Position numbers and translations under genes: made by a program. The notes under the pieces were generated by a model, which saw nothing but the letters and a program-made list of their open reading frames with translations, did not search any database and was not told the DNA's origin. 64,000 bases of DNA from Daphnia pulex. Its lineage: Eukaryota > Arthropoda > Branchiopoda > Diplostraca > Daphniidae. Location: the NCBI RefSeq assembly GCF_021134715.1, contig NC_060017.1:5022001-5086000 (forward strand), written 5' to 3'. Shown here one piece after another: positions 13,466 through 25,615 of the stretch (its first letter is position 1; each line of letters begins with the position of its first letter).

Positions 13466-13489
13466 CATGGCAAGCTATCCATCAGTTTA
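13466..13489 (+). other. Upstream ORF in the ERI1 5' leader (7 codons)
   Basis: An ATG in a good start context (CCCGCCATGG) opens a seven-codon frame ending in TAA at 13487-13489. A donor-like AAG|GTTGG follows at once. Splicing to the acceptor at about 13813 would place the seven-codon frame ahead of the main ERI1 ATG at 13823. It could reduce or tune ERI1 translation. The leader exon is inferred, not proven. Confidence 0.35.
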
Positions 13490-13822
13490 AGGTTGGATTT
13501 TTTTACGATTATATTATTTTTGTGTTATAATTTGCTATGGCAAAACGAAAAAAAAAATTACTTAATTTTTTTCAAATCATAAAGGTTGTTTTGTGAAATA
13601 TTAAAAAGTAGATAGTTGAAAACCTTATAACCTCTTCATAAATTGTACTTTTATCTGTGTCAATTTACTCATATCAATAATTTGACATTGCAACTATTTT
13701 TCCAACAGTTTTAAGTAACCCCATGAATAAAATGTGCATATCTGATCTTTTTTTTCCTACATACAGCAGAATATTTCTAGGGCTATAGAATCCTTATCTT
13801 AATACTTGTTTACAGTGACGAT

Positions 13823-15144
13823 ATGAAGAAAATGGCCAGCACTGACAAAGATGATATAGAGGATGCAGAAGAGACAGTTGACACAGAGGTAGAGGATAAT
13901 ACAGCTGAAGAAGAAACCAAAGAGCCTGAGCCAGTGGTGAGCACAAATCTGATTTTTTGTTGTTATTAAAATTGTATTTAAATATTCCTAATTATTAAAT
14001 TGTTTGAAGGAAAGGGAATACAGTCATCCAGTTTATAAACAAATAGCATCCCTTAATGGGAAGATCAACAACTACTCAAAAGCAGAGCTCATTAAAAACT
14101 TAAAGATGTTGAAACTTGACACTGATGGAAGCAGAAGTGTGTTGGCTAAAAGACTGAAAACCTTTTACAAGAAAACTATGTTGAGTGTTAGTGGGATTCA
14201 AGAAAAGAATGAAAATTCTAAAATCAGAATCTTGTTTGATTTCTATGTGATTATTGACTATGAAGCCACATGTGAACTACTGAAACATTCAAATTTTAAG
14301 TAAATTCAAACCTCTTTTTTGCTTCCTGCAATGCAAAATTTACTTACCTAATATTTTTCTATAGACAGGAAATAATTGAATTTCCTGCTGTTTTGCTAAA
14401 CTGTCAGAAAGGGGAGGTGGAAGATGAATTCCGGTCCTACTGTCGGCCAGTTCTTAACCCTTTACTGACTGAATTTTGTACCGAACTTACAGGAATCACT
14501 CAGGTTAGTTATTACAATTGAAACACAAATAAATGTTTCTTTAACACAGTTTTTCTCCTTAGGATGATGTTGACAAGGCTCCATTATTTCATGAAGTTTT
14601 GACCTCTTTTGAGGAATGGCTGCAAAAAAAGAAGCTTGGCTCAAAATATTCATTTGCGATTGTGACCGATGGACCATGGGACATTGGTTACTTTCTCAAG
14701 AACCAATGTGCGGTAATGAATCATAGGACCATACTTTAATTCTAGTACTTTTCACAAGATCTAATTCAATTCCATGATTTTCAGCTTTCGAAGATTGAAT
14801 TTCCTACGTACTGCAAGTACTGGATCAACGTTCGGAAAACTTTTGCTAATTTCTACAATACAGGCAAAATGCCCCTAAGCACAATGATTCAGCTAATCGG
14901 GCGTGAGTTCCAAGGAAGAGCCCACTCGGGATTGGATGATGCGCGAAATATTGCGTTCATTGTTCAACGCCTTTTGAAAGACGGTGCTCGAGTAATATTC
15001 AATGAAAAGTTGGCCGAAGGGAACGCTAGGCGAAGAGAAGATGGCAATCCGTATTTTTCCGTTCCAGTGCATAACACAGAGTTTAAAGCAATTCAGGGAA
15101 AATTTAAACCTAATTTTCCTCAAAAGAAATCGTCGGTAATCTAG
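13823..15144 (+). CDS. Eri1: 3'-5' exoribonuclease ERI1 (SAP plus DEDDh exonuclease)
   Basis: Trims histone mRNA stem-loops, the 5.8S rRNA 3' end and small RNAs. Coding exons: 13823-13936, 14010-14299, 14365-14503, 14563-14712, 14785-15144, totalling 1053 nt, 350 aa (human 349). A Glu/Asp-rich N-terminal leader is followed by a SAP module (NNYSKAELIKNLKMLKLD..GSRSVLAKRLK). The DEDDh exonuclease core shows the DxE in VIIDYEATCE, the second Asp in IVTDGPWDIGYFL, and the HSGLDDARN block with catalytic His and Asp. The start at 13823 follows an acceptor and is in frame with a second Met two codons on. Unlike Drosophila Snipper, this protein keeps the SAP domain, so it is the full ERI1 type. Its stop lies 155 bp from the convergent cyclin J stop. 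Confidence 0.93.
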
Positions 15145-15299
15145 TATTCTGGATTAAAGAATCAAATAAGGTTGAAAATTATGTTGTTGGATACCCGTTT
15201 TAATTGTAATAAGCAAACGATACACGAAAAACTTCTGGATTTAAAGAGGAATTTTGAAAGTAACAATTGAAACAATTTTTATACACATTCCTTCACTTT

Positions 15300-16444
15300 T
15301 TACATAGCGCAGTCTGTTAATCGGTACATTTGTTTTAGATCACGAGAATGTATCAAATGCTTCCGCTTTGTTCTGGCACAGTTGTGATTAGATACACCCT
15401 TCAAGTTCCATTTGCAATCTACCCTCGGTTCTTCACGTATTAAAGCCGAGGGCTGTTGCTGCAAATGGTTAAAGAAACATTCACTTTGCGTTATTTGGGC
15501 CAAATGGACAAGGTGTTGAACACATTCTTCAATTTCCACATAGGAATAGCCAGTCAATATTTCCATTCCATTTGTCCATGTGGGGAGCAATCTGAACTGA
15601 ATTCGGGCAACTACAACACAAGCGGCAGCGATGACTGACGATTTAAAGAAGATGAAATTGACTTCAGATAGTGTCAGATTGGCCAAGTACACAGATTGGC
15701 ATTTAAAATTATTCAAGCTGTTTGTGTGGAGTCCTTCAGCACATTTAAAGAGATCACAAGACAAATAGTGTTCCAAGAAATCTAAGGATGTTGAGTAGTT
15801 CAGATCCCATTTCCAAAAATTTAGCAGCATCTGAAACATTAAGAAACCAAATTCTCAGCCAGGAAATTAGTAATAGGCTATAATATATACTAACCCTTTC
15901 CATCAATGAAAACTCATGAATTGAATTGCAATAGTTGGTCAAAGATCGCAAATGTGAAAATTTTGGAACATTAGTATCGACATCAACATATTTAGCTGCA
16001 TGTAAAAAAATTGTTAATCAAAATCACTTGTTTGAATCACAGTAACGAAATTTGATAAAACATTCATCTTATTCACCTGCAAGCAACAGACATGTTGACC
16101 CAGTCAACATCAACTGCTGAGGTTCAATTTCATGGCAGTCCATGAATATGTCCAGCAGATGAATTGCTAGGTGAAATGTAGAAACAGACAGATTTAGTTT
16201 GTCGTTGAGCTCCTTCAATGATTTGATCAACTCTTGTCGAAGGGGTAACTGAAAAATGGAAACCGAAACATTTATTATGGTGTAAACTGAATTTTACTAA
16301 AGAACTTCATGTAGTGCTTACTTGGGGAGATCGTGCCTGAAATTCGTAGTGGCAGAATCTTTCATTCTCTTTAATACGAAGGAGTGCGTAGTATTCATGA
16401 TTATATGGAAACGGTTCAAAATGACCCGAGTTACGCTTCGCCAT
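15300..16444 (-). CDS. CycJ: Cyclin J
   Basis: Cyclin acting in germline/oogenesis control in insects. Exons on minus: 16444-16322, 16248-16077, 15995-15895, 15830-15300, totalling 927 nt, 308 aa. The cyclin box is spread over exons 1-3: SPQLPLRQELI, FHLAIHLLDIFMDCHEI, then TCLLLAAKYVDVDTNVPKF and MERMLLNFWKWDLNYSTSL. The second fold contains AACVVVARIQFRLLPTWTNG, close to the cyclin J signature (RIxLRLxPTWP), and YSYVEIEECVQHL. Splice junctions reconstruct these motifs without gaps. The C-terminal tail has no recognisable motif. Cyclin J is favoured over cyclins A/B/E by the SPQL start and the PTW motif. The gene sits tail to tail with ERI1. Confidence 0.88.
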
Positions 16445-17305
16445 CACTTAAAAATACAAGATCAACACAAATAACAGACTTTCAATGTCCAGTCTCTCTC
16501 TTCTACTGCACTCTGCCTACTCTACAATGCTCTAGAGTGAAACAGTAAACACGTGGTTCACAGCAGACGACAGCAGACGCAACTTTAACACAAATTTTGT
16601 TAAGAAAAATGACACATGCCGCTTCAGGGCGAGCCTTTTCAAGGCTTCCTGTGGGATAATGTAAGAAACTCCCTTAAAAAAAAACTAAGTTACCACAACC
16701 TTCTCAAAGAACTGAGAATTCGAAAATGAAATGCAACTACGAAGGCTGGACGTAAACGTTTTTCTCTCTCAACCTCCCGCAACCTCCAGACTTTCCATGC
16801 CTTCAAATATATTTTTTTCTTTTATGCGCTGAAGGTCAAACCTTTCCTAAACCATTAAAAAATAATAAAAAAAGCATAAAGGTTTAGTTTTAAAAAAAAG
16901 AAAGAATTTAAATTTAACTTTATATTTCTTGAAAGAATAAAAAATGATCGTGGATGCGTCTAATTTTTACATTAAAAAGCGCAAGTTTTACTCTTCCGGC
17001 CTTCACAAGATAATCTACAAGAAAAATACTGAAATTAAACATATTCAATAGGGAAAATTTATGATAAAGAAATATAGAGAAAATTTGTGTGACAGGATAT
17101 AAAACAAAGGTTAGTGTAAATGCATGATTTACCGTTGTATCCATTTAATTAGAAATTGAAAACAACGAAACTTAAATGCAAGTCTGGATACCTGAAAAAC
17201 TAAACGTTAAATATTGGTAACAATTTCAAATTTATGCACACAATTTAACAATTAGTCCTATTTTAATTTTAGTAAGAAGATTATCATTCTTCTCTTATTA
17301 CCCAA
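16445..17305. other. Intergenic spacer between CycJ start and PGAP6-like stop
   Basis: 861 bp that must contain the CycJ promoter and 5' UTR and the 3' UTR of the TMEM8-family gene. It is AT-rich and has no convincing coding exon. Confidence 0.55.
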
Positions 17306-19756
17306 TCAGAGTGAGAGAGGTTCGTGATCAATGGACGGAGGTTTTGTGATGTCGAATTTCTTACCCTCTGGCGGAATAACAAATACAATGGCCAGAGCAA
17401 TCGAAATGTGCCAGATGCTGTGGACATAAAAGTAGTTGTCTTCGGTTTCGAGGAATGCGAAACAAACTAATCCAACAATGGAAAATAATAGGCAAGGGAG
17501 CACAGCCTTCAAACAGTAGGACTTTCCAGGGTAACACTTGTGCATCTGACAGCTCTGACGAGTCTATTAAAATTAACAGCAATATCACATTAATATAAAT
17601 TGTCTAAGTATAGACCTAATAAACTTTATACCCAGCAGATAGCAATGAGACCAAGGCCGCAAACGATTGGTATAGTAAATGATGCTAATGACGTTGAATT
17701 GTAATGCACTGCCATAGCTATTCCAACAGCACCACCAATACACATTGCGCTAGAAATCTCTTCACTAACGCTTGGATTGGCTACAATGAAAGCAGTTAAC
17801 CAAACTGAAGTTAAAGCCGAGTAGAAATCGCCAAACTGCAGAACTATATACGTAGGGTGACAACAAAAAAATTGGAAATGGAAATTTGTTACAATTTTTG
17901 ATAAATTGATTTGATCTTACCGGTGTATGGCATTAGACAAAAATTGAACTCCGGTTGATCGCAAGCGTGGTAAAACTACATAACAATAAAAAGTTTAAAT
18001 AAAAATGCATTCATAAATCATTTTTGGAAGAAAATAGATTACCGAAGAGAAAAACATTGTCACGAAATAAAGTAAACACTGTGAATAGAAACCTCTCCGA
18101 AATGCTAGAAAGATTGCTGGAATGAAAAAGAGATTGCTCAACGTTAGGAGAAGGACGGACGTTAGCAGTATTGCAGTAGATAGAGCGTTTGATCCATCAC
18201 TACAACTCCAACCAGCAAAACCTTTAAGAATACAAATTTTCAAGTATGTCTCAGAATACTCTATTAGTCTTTCAAGAAATTACCACTAGAGCAAACACAA
18301 GCAGAATAAATTAGTCCGGCAGAAAAGTATTGGATGCAGCGACCATGAGGTCCGCACGCTCCCTCTTTACACGGCGATAAAGAAATCTGGACTTTGACGG
18401 AAATGTTCCGTTGACAGTCGGACTCATTCCATCTAAATTTAAGTGAAATATTATGTGATTCGTTCACTTTAGATATTTCAATGTTCTCAATTACTCGGTG
18501 CAGTTTGCGAAGAGAGACAAATACCATACGCCTGCCAGTGGGTAAGGAACAATGATAGTGGCCTTTGGAATCACCTCGGAGCTATTGGCACTAAATTGAG
18601 TTCTATTGGGGTTTTCTTGCGTACCAAAAGCAAGATAGCCAAATACGCTACTGTTCCGCTCGTCCTAAAAAGAAGTAGAATGATTAAAACGCTCACCTAA
18701 AAGGAATTATTTCATTCGGACCTGATTGAATTTAATATCGACTTGTAATGTTCCTCCTATATCCGTAGGAGATAAAATTGTCCATGATAGAAAAGTTGGA
18801 ATATCACTGGATTTGAGATCAAGAATGGATTCTGTGTTGGCCGATATGTTATCGTCTCCTTTATTGTGATCTAAAACCCATTTAGCACTGAGCGGTTGGA
18901 CATAGTTTTTCCTCACGAGCTTCGCGGCCGTCTCGTCAACACGCTCGCTAACTGATATTGAACTAACGTTAAGGGGTAGAGTTTCAACTCTACCCCAAAA
19001 TAGAGTAGTGCATGACTTGGTCAATCCCTAAATTTTTTTAGTGATAATTATTTACTGAGTAATTAAATGTGTCAAAATTGTAAAGTCGTACTTACTTGCT
19101 GTTGGATGCGAGCAGCATCTTCTAAAAAAAATACAACTCCGAAGATAACCGAAGAGGAAGGTTGGCGAGGATGAATTGTCAACCGTTGCTGTAGGCCATC
19201 ACTGAGGAAGTTTTCTTCGTAGTCGATGGGTTGATAAACCCAAGTGAAATTAGGATAGCTCGCGTTAAAGACATTGACAATTGGTAACCCATCGTGTCGT
19301 AGAAATCTGAGACATTCAAGTGAACGATGCTAATGAATGACTATAAATTTGGTAATTTTTAAAAGATCAAACTTACAACGTGACATTAGTCCAGGAACAC
19401 CCTTTAGTTACATTGGCGAAATACGTAAACAACAAAGACTGGTTTACATCACCATCACCTAGAGGAATATGAAGAAGTTGACCATTTTCAAGACCATCGC
19501 CGTAAGCACTTACTCCTCGAGGTAAGAATTCCTGGATGACGTCGGAGTTAACGAAAAGAAGCTGACCTGCAACTGTTATTATTATAAATGGAAAATTATA
19601 TAAAAACAATCTGACATAATTTCTCTTCTCACTGATCCCCAAAAAATTACTAGTTTGTATTAAAATCATAATGTTCCATCAAGTAAAGGATATTAACTTA
19701 CGAACAAACAGACAGGGAAACATTAGGATCCAATGGCTGTTTGACAAAACAGTCAT
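17306..19756 (-). CDS. TMEM8: PGAP6/TMEM8-family transmembrane protein
   Basis: Member of the TMEM8/PGAP6 group. Vertebrate PGAP6 is a GPI-specific phospholipase at the cell surface. Ten exons on minus: 19756-19702, 19566-19377, 19306-19096, 19027-18722, 18664-18495, 18432-18284, 18221-18043, 17975-17921, 17843-17632, 17563-17306; 1785 nt, 594 aa. A hydrophobic signal segment opens the protein. The ectodomain has several NxS/T sites, with YPNFTWVY and GVWYLSLFANCTE. An EGF-like module (CKEGACGPHGRC..CVCSSGFAGWSC) precedes a multi-pass domain. That domain shows the family blocks LLTLSNLFFIPAIFLAFRRG, TMFFSSFYHACDQP, QFGDFYSALTS and ETEDNYFYVHSIWHISIALA. The FYHACD..H..HSIWH residues are typical of the CREST-type hydrolase fold and support enzymatic activity by inference. 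Confidence 0.88.
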
Positions 19757-21570
19757 GTTTGACTAGTAACAATTGACTATTATGTTTATTAGGCAAACAA
19801 TTCCCTTTGGCCCCAGCTTGATTTTCTTGCTTATGGAAACTAAAAATGTTATGGCAAATTCATTTAATTGTAGCTTGAGTTTCATGTTTTCTTTTAAAAA
19901 TTAAACCAAAGTAGATAAATTACCTTGCTCAACTTGTTTCCATTTATGATGTCCATCTTTCCAATCCACAAAGAAAGGTTAAATTTTGCTTTGTTTTTGA
20001 GCAGGCTGGCAAGAAAAAAATATCAACAAGGAGCTCACCTATTGCCTGTAACAGGTATCTTAGTCTTTAGGCAATTTTATATTAGTATATTTACAAAAAG
20101 AACTCGAAACTGTGACTGAAGCAACTATTACGAAATTCCGATGACGAAAACTGGTAATACTGATAACATGACAGATGACAATGACACAGAATTACATATC
20201 AGAACACTTTTACTTGTCACAAAGATTGGAGCAGACGACAATCAATAAAGGGTTGTCAAATTTACTTAATCTGTTAATCTTGCTGAGAATTTCCGAATAG
20301 GCGAATACCACCTATTTGAGCCCTGATTTGACTGACGAAATTTAAAATATCATAATGGAATTAGAAAAAAAGACAAGAACAGCTTGCTGTCTTCTTTCTT
20401 ATGAAGCCCCATTTAACGTGGGTTTTTAAAAAGGGGTAGGTTCGGACTTCGGAGGTAGGTTGTTTGAGCGTACCACAGAGCAGCAAGCTAAGACCTTGGC
20501 AGTTGGCACCTTGGCACCTTAATAAAAGTTGTCTCTCCACTTGAATTGTTGGTTCAGGATTTTACCGGGAATTCTACTGAAAAAAAGGGGTAACACTTTT
20601 TAGATGACAACGGTTTGTTGTCTTAAGGACAAAGTACACTTATTCCGCGTCCGAAACCGGGAAAATGGGATTTGGGGAGTGGAAATTTGTAAAATCGCAG
20701 TACTCACTCCAACGCTCTTTTATAAAATTCACCAGTTAAACATCTGATCCTACTTCAAAGTGGGGTTACGAAATTAGGAGCTAACAACAAGCGTAGGCAG
20801 TCAATAATAAATAAATCACGAATTCATGACTTACCGAAAAGCAAAATTGATCTAGACGTCCACGGAGTTCCTAGAGAAATTGCATCTTGGCACTGGCACA
20901 TAAGAATTTGCGCATTAAAATTTGTAAGGTACGCAACTTTTACACACAATAAAATGCGGTTTTCAACATTTCACACACCGCGCCGTTCCGCCATTCCATA
21001 CTGACAATACAAAAAATACCATCCATCATTCGTAATACCGATGTTAAATGCAGTCTCTGCTTGAAACACTTTATATGTGAAGTTCACATGATTAAAAATA
21101 CATGTATGCAATAAAAGGTTACAAGCCAAATACCCCCCCCCCCCCCCAAGCAAGCACTTTATCACGAAACAAACAATACTGGTATGTCTGATGAAAATTT
21201 TCATTCAGGTGGCTTATGCCAAATTAATTTGTTTTACAATGAAGAGAAAAAGGGTCGGGGAAGTTAACAATAAGAAAAATAGAGGGAAAGGGTTCGGGAA
21301 AGAGAAACGTTGGAGCAGTAGTTTTTAACTTAAACTTAATTAGTTTATTAACTAGCGTAATGCGGGGATAAATTCAAGGGTGCTGTAGTATCTGTACTTT
21401 TTACGCGCAGGATTATTAAGACAATTATTTGATGCGTATCAAGGCAGATGAGACAAATTGGAAACAACATCGAAATCTGTAAACCCAACTACCGTGGGAA
21501 ACTTATTTAGTAGAAGAGCTGATGCGCTTTGAAAAGAGAATTGTGGAGTATTAAGGGTGGAATAAACAAG
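19757..21570. other. Intergenic region upstream of the PGAP6-like gene
   Basis: About 1.8 kb, including the promoter of the TMEM8-family gene and probably the 3' UTR of the zinc-finger gene (poly-A signals expected on the minus strand). Apart from a C15 run near 21133, I see no coding exon or RNA gene. Confidence 0.55.
21133..21147. repeat. Poly-C mononucleotide tract
   Basis: An uninterrupted run of about fifteen C, unusually pure for this AT-rich spacer. On the other strand it is a G-run that could stack into quadruplex-like structure, and the length is prone to sequencing error. Confidence 0.8.
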
Positions 21571-23692
21571 TTATGTAACTGACTTTTCGGTTTCGCTCTC
21601 CTTATTGGGAATGCTTGTTATTGGATCTGGACATTTTTTCTTCCTGAAGAAAACATGAAATAGTCAAATAACAAAACTAAAATTTGTTCTGCTCATTAAT
21701 TTTCTACATACCTATGGGCCCTAAGTACTGTCGCTTGTGTAAATGATTTATGACAGACGGGGCAAGTGTGTGGTCGGATGTTGTTGTGGGATTTTTCGTG
21801 ACGGATAACGTGCGATATATGGGAGAAAGACTTGCCACAAGTTCCACACATGTAAGGTTTCTCCTTACTGTGCGTTCGTTTGTGAACCAAGAGATCATGG
21901 GCTTTGTAAAACTGTTTGTTGCATTCATCGCAAGAGAATCTCCGGATCATTTGATGGTCTCGTTTGATGTGTTCCTAATGATTAAGAATTTTTAAAAATT
22001 AGTAACAATTTTAAAGGACATTACGAAATCAAATTACTTGGAGTTGGCTCAAGGATTTGTACTCTTTTCCGCAATCTGGTTCATTACACGACATAACGAT
22101 AGGCGGTTCGGATGAATGGAATTGCATCGTATGTTTGACATAAGTAGACTTCCAGGCAAATGCCATGCCGCATTCTTTACACTCAAACTTTCTTAATGAG
22201 GTTTCGTGAACTCCTGATAAAGAAGCACAATCAATAAACAATAAGAAAAGTTGCTGAGCAAAATGAGAAGATTTTTCTTACCCCAGTGCTGTTTATAACT
22301 CATATAACGATGAAATTGTTTTCCACATTCAAAGCAGATGAATTTGTTAATTTTGTTTATCACATCTTCTATGGTCTGAGTGACTGTGTCGGTATCCATA
22401 ACCTTCGGAACAACTAAATCCATACTGATTGGTGCATTATTTCCATCCTGGATTTCGCGCAACATTGAATCGATGCTATCCATTGCGTCGAAAAGTTGCA
22501 CATCATTACATGGGCTTTCTCTGATGGCAACAATATCTATTGGCTGAATCTATTGGAATAAGATTTCCATTCAAATTAAAGATAACTTGATCATAAAATG
22601 CCTTTTATAAGCGCCACTTACCTCGTCGGTTGATGGTATGACAGCGTGTTCTGCTTCTTTATGTTTCATTAATAAAGATTTCTGTGAGAAATTTTCGCCA
22701 CAATCCGAACAATAAAACTGACGTTTTGCCATAACGGAAGGAGGGACACTTAGGTCGACATTTTCATCTTGATGATTAATTTTGCAATGACGCTTCAACA
22801 GTTGTAAAGTCTTGTAAAGACGACCGCAAAGAGGACAGCCGTGTCTTTTGTTATGACCAGCGTGAATGTATGCTCGGTGGGTGTGAAGGGAATTGGCTTG
22901 GTTGAATCTAGATTAAAGAGTAAAATATTAATGTGAACAATAAGCAAATACAATATTCGCATCTTACCTTCTGCCGCAATCTTTGCATTTGTAGGGTTTA
23001 GCGCCTGAATGAATTCTCAAATGACGACTCAAATTTGATGAATGAGAAAACTGCCGCCCACACACAGGGCACAGAAATATGTTCAAACCAAAATGCCTAG
23101 AAAGATGACTTTTCAGCTCATATTTCCTATCGTAGACTTTGGCACAGATGGCACAACTCAACTCAGTTTGTTCTGGATTTTCTCCTGCTGGAATCATAGC
23201 ATTTAACGCTGCTAATTTGATCTCATATGGAACAGGCTCCAACAGGTCAGTATCACAATCAATCTCTTGCATTGCAAGTTGAAGAGCATCCCCTGTAACA
23301 AAAATTTTAGGCATGAATTTTAAAATGAGGAAAAAAACTCAAATACCAGCTTGACATCTATCATCAATTCCATCAGGTAGTGATGCTAGTACATCCACTT
23401 GCGAATCAAGCACACTAATTTTTCCACTTAACACTGGCCCCTCAACAACATCATCACTACATTTTAACTCAAGACATTCTTCTGCATTGATTTGTAAATG
23501 TATTTGGTGCTTTGAAATAATCTTATTAGTGGCATCATAGGTTACAAGGAAAAATTGGCCACATTCAGATTTCATGATTTCAGAATTAGAAGGTTGATCT
23601 TCCTCACTAAATGTAGAGGGGAGAGTCAATATGATCGTATCAACATTAGTTTCCGAAATGGAATCAAATTCATTGAATTCACTCGACTCCAT
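21571..23692 (-). CDS. Multi-C2H2 zinc-finger protein (probable transcription factor)
   Basis: Seven exons on minus: 23692-23347, 23292-22968, 22907-22622, 22549-22282, 22213-22038, 21974-21712, 21643-21571; 1737 nt, 578 aa. The first exon is acidic and finger-free, with many Glu/Asp/Ser residues. C2H2 fingers then follow: CAICAKVY, CPVCGRQF, a finger split over an intron (CKDCGRR|F), CPLCGRLY, CSDCGENF, CFECGKQF, CKECGMAF, CNEPDCGKEY, CDECNKQF, CGTCGKSF and CPVCHKSF. The typical linker THSKEKPY joins fingers 9-10. The final finger lacks the usual second His: after RAHR the frame runs into a basic stretch RKKKCPD, so it is either degenerate or a C2HC type. A nuclear DNA-binding role follows from the family. 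I cannot name an orthologue. It is head-to-head with WDR54 across 301 bp. Confidence 0.85.
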
Positions 23693-23993
23693 CGTAACGA
23701 CGAATATTTGTGCATTTGTTTACAATTTTGGAATTTTTCGACTGCAGAAAGTCTTCTGCTGCAGTAGTAATCGATTATTTATCTTTCATACTATGAATTT
23801 TTTTAGAAATTACAGTATTTATTACACGTTGAACTAAAAATGAATTTTAATAAATCAAATTAAAATATTGTATTTACTACAAGGAACGACATACTACTCA
23901 ATCTAATCAATTAATCACACAGCGACGCTAGGAGATTGTTGGTTGCCCCGGGTTACGCTTTCTAACAAGAAGTTGCCCATTTTTAAAACAATA
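23693..23993. promoter_or_regulatory. Bidirectional promoter of zinc-finger gene and WDR54
   Basis: Only 301 bp separate the divergent start codons at 23692 (minus) and 23994 (plus). Unless there are remote non-coding exons, both 5' UTRs and both core promoters lie here. No TATA box is obvious. The right third is GC-richer (around 23925-23960). Confidence 0.45.
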
Positions 23994-25435
23994 ATGGGAA
24001 TCAGGAACACGATCCCGCTAAAAGATGACATTTGCGCCGGTAAAGGCAAGTTTGCTGTTTGCCAGAAGTGAGTAAAAACAAAGGACCAGTTCACAATTGT
24101 ATATTTGTTGAAATTTATCCATCAGCTTGATGTTTTAAAAAATTTTTTTACACATACGAACAGGAAAGAGAGCAGTGACAGTCATGTTGCAATAGTACAC
24201 TCTGACGCGATAGAGTTGATGATTCTGGACAAGAGGGGAAATATCCAACAACAGCACGTGCTGGACATTAACGAACTAATAGTCGATGAACCCGATGATA
24301 TACAAGTCCGAAAGTTTGAAACACAAACAATAAAGAAGTCACAACTAAGACAAAAAGAAGGTAGCGTCCAATCGAATACTTTTCTTTGGCAGGTATTGTG
24401 GTGCGACAACGGCGACGAGCCCGTGCTCATAATCGCCCACACCAATCATCTACTGCGAGTTATGTTCGACTGCTCGACTAAAACGTGGAAAGCGGATATA
24501 AACAGGATGCTGGATCAGCAAGGATGGATCAGCTCTCTGGCGTCGATCAACGGGTATATATACACAGGTGAAATAGACAAATCCGGGCGGAGGAGGAGGA
24601 CGATGAAAAGAGTTTTACAAAGTACAAAATCATGTTCTACGACAGGGAGCAACGAAGGTCTATGGGAAATAGGCAGTCAGGACATGCTGTCTCAAAGCAA
24701 ACTGGGCAAGTTCCCTACCACGGTCATCTGCGTGTCCGCAGAATATCTAGCGGCAGGAGATGAACAAGGAGGTATCGTCCTATTTCAAGGTGGACCCAAT
24801 TCTTGGTCTCAAATTCAACGCATTCAGGAGAAATCGTCAAATTGCTGCACCAGCATGTTTATCCTTGAAGCCAGGGGAGAAAACGGTAATTGATCACCTC
24901 ATCCCAATTGAGTCAAAGAGTCGCGAGTTATTAGAATGAAAATAGTACATAAACAATTCGACGAAAAGATAAAAAATTTGATCGTGAAAAAGTGGGATGG
25001 AAAGTTGCAGAAGAAATTTGTTTCAATATGGCTTAGGGAAAAAAATCTCATGTCTTTTTTTGTTGTTGTTTAGTTTTGATCGCAGCTTTCAGCACGGGAT
25101 TAATCCGGGCCTACATGTTGCCGACGATGGAATGCCTATCCGAGATCGCAGGTCACATTCGCTGGATAACTGAAATATTTCCAGTCAAAGGCGGATTTGT
25201 CTCTGCAGCCGAAGACGGTTTTCTGCATCTGTGGATTCTTGGGAAAAACAACGATCCCAGCTGGGATATCCGCTACATGACCAGTTTAGAATTAAAGGAC
25301 TGCATGATCACAGGAGCAGCTCCCTTTACGGACAAAGGCGTGTTGGTGACGGCCTACGATCGACCTCAACTTTTCTGGGTGACGCTGGTTGGACGCGTAG
25401 AAGAAGAACCGATAGACAATGACGACACCCTTTAA
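23994..25435 (+). CDS. Wdr54: WD repeat-containing protein 54 (WDR54)-like
   Basis: Beta-propeller protein of unclear cellular role; in human cells it is linked to ERK signalling. Exons: 23994-24067, 24164-24885, 25074-25435; 1158 nt, 385 aa (human 334). The N-terminal TIPLKDDICAGKGK matches the family opening. Later segments read VLWCDNGDEPVLIIAHTNHL, SAEYLAAGDEQGGIVLFQ, VLIAAFSTGLIRAYML, IAGHIRWITEIFP, GFVSAAEDGFLHLWIL and VLVTAYDRPQLFWV, all WD-type strands. No strong WD dipeptides are visible, as usual for this protein. Exon 2 is exceptionally long for the locus and holds a basic, low-quality stretch at 24568-24672 that may be an unrecognised 105-nt in-frame intron. The gene converges on loco (180 bp between stops). 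Confidence 0.8.
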
Positions 25436-25615
25436 GTTCTTTCAAGACAAACAATTTACCGGGTTTCCCGATCGAGCTACGCTCAATATACGCTTGAAAC
25501 AATTCGAGAGATAATATGGCACACTTAATAATCAACTTCCAGTGAAGACTTGGAAAAAAGAAAAAGAAAGGAATCACTCAAATTGAGTAAAGAAAAAAGC
25601 CCGTGGGACCTGTTG

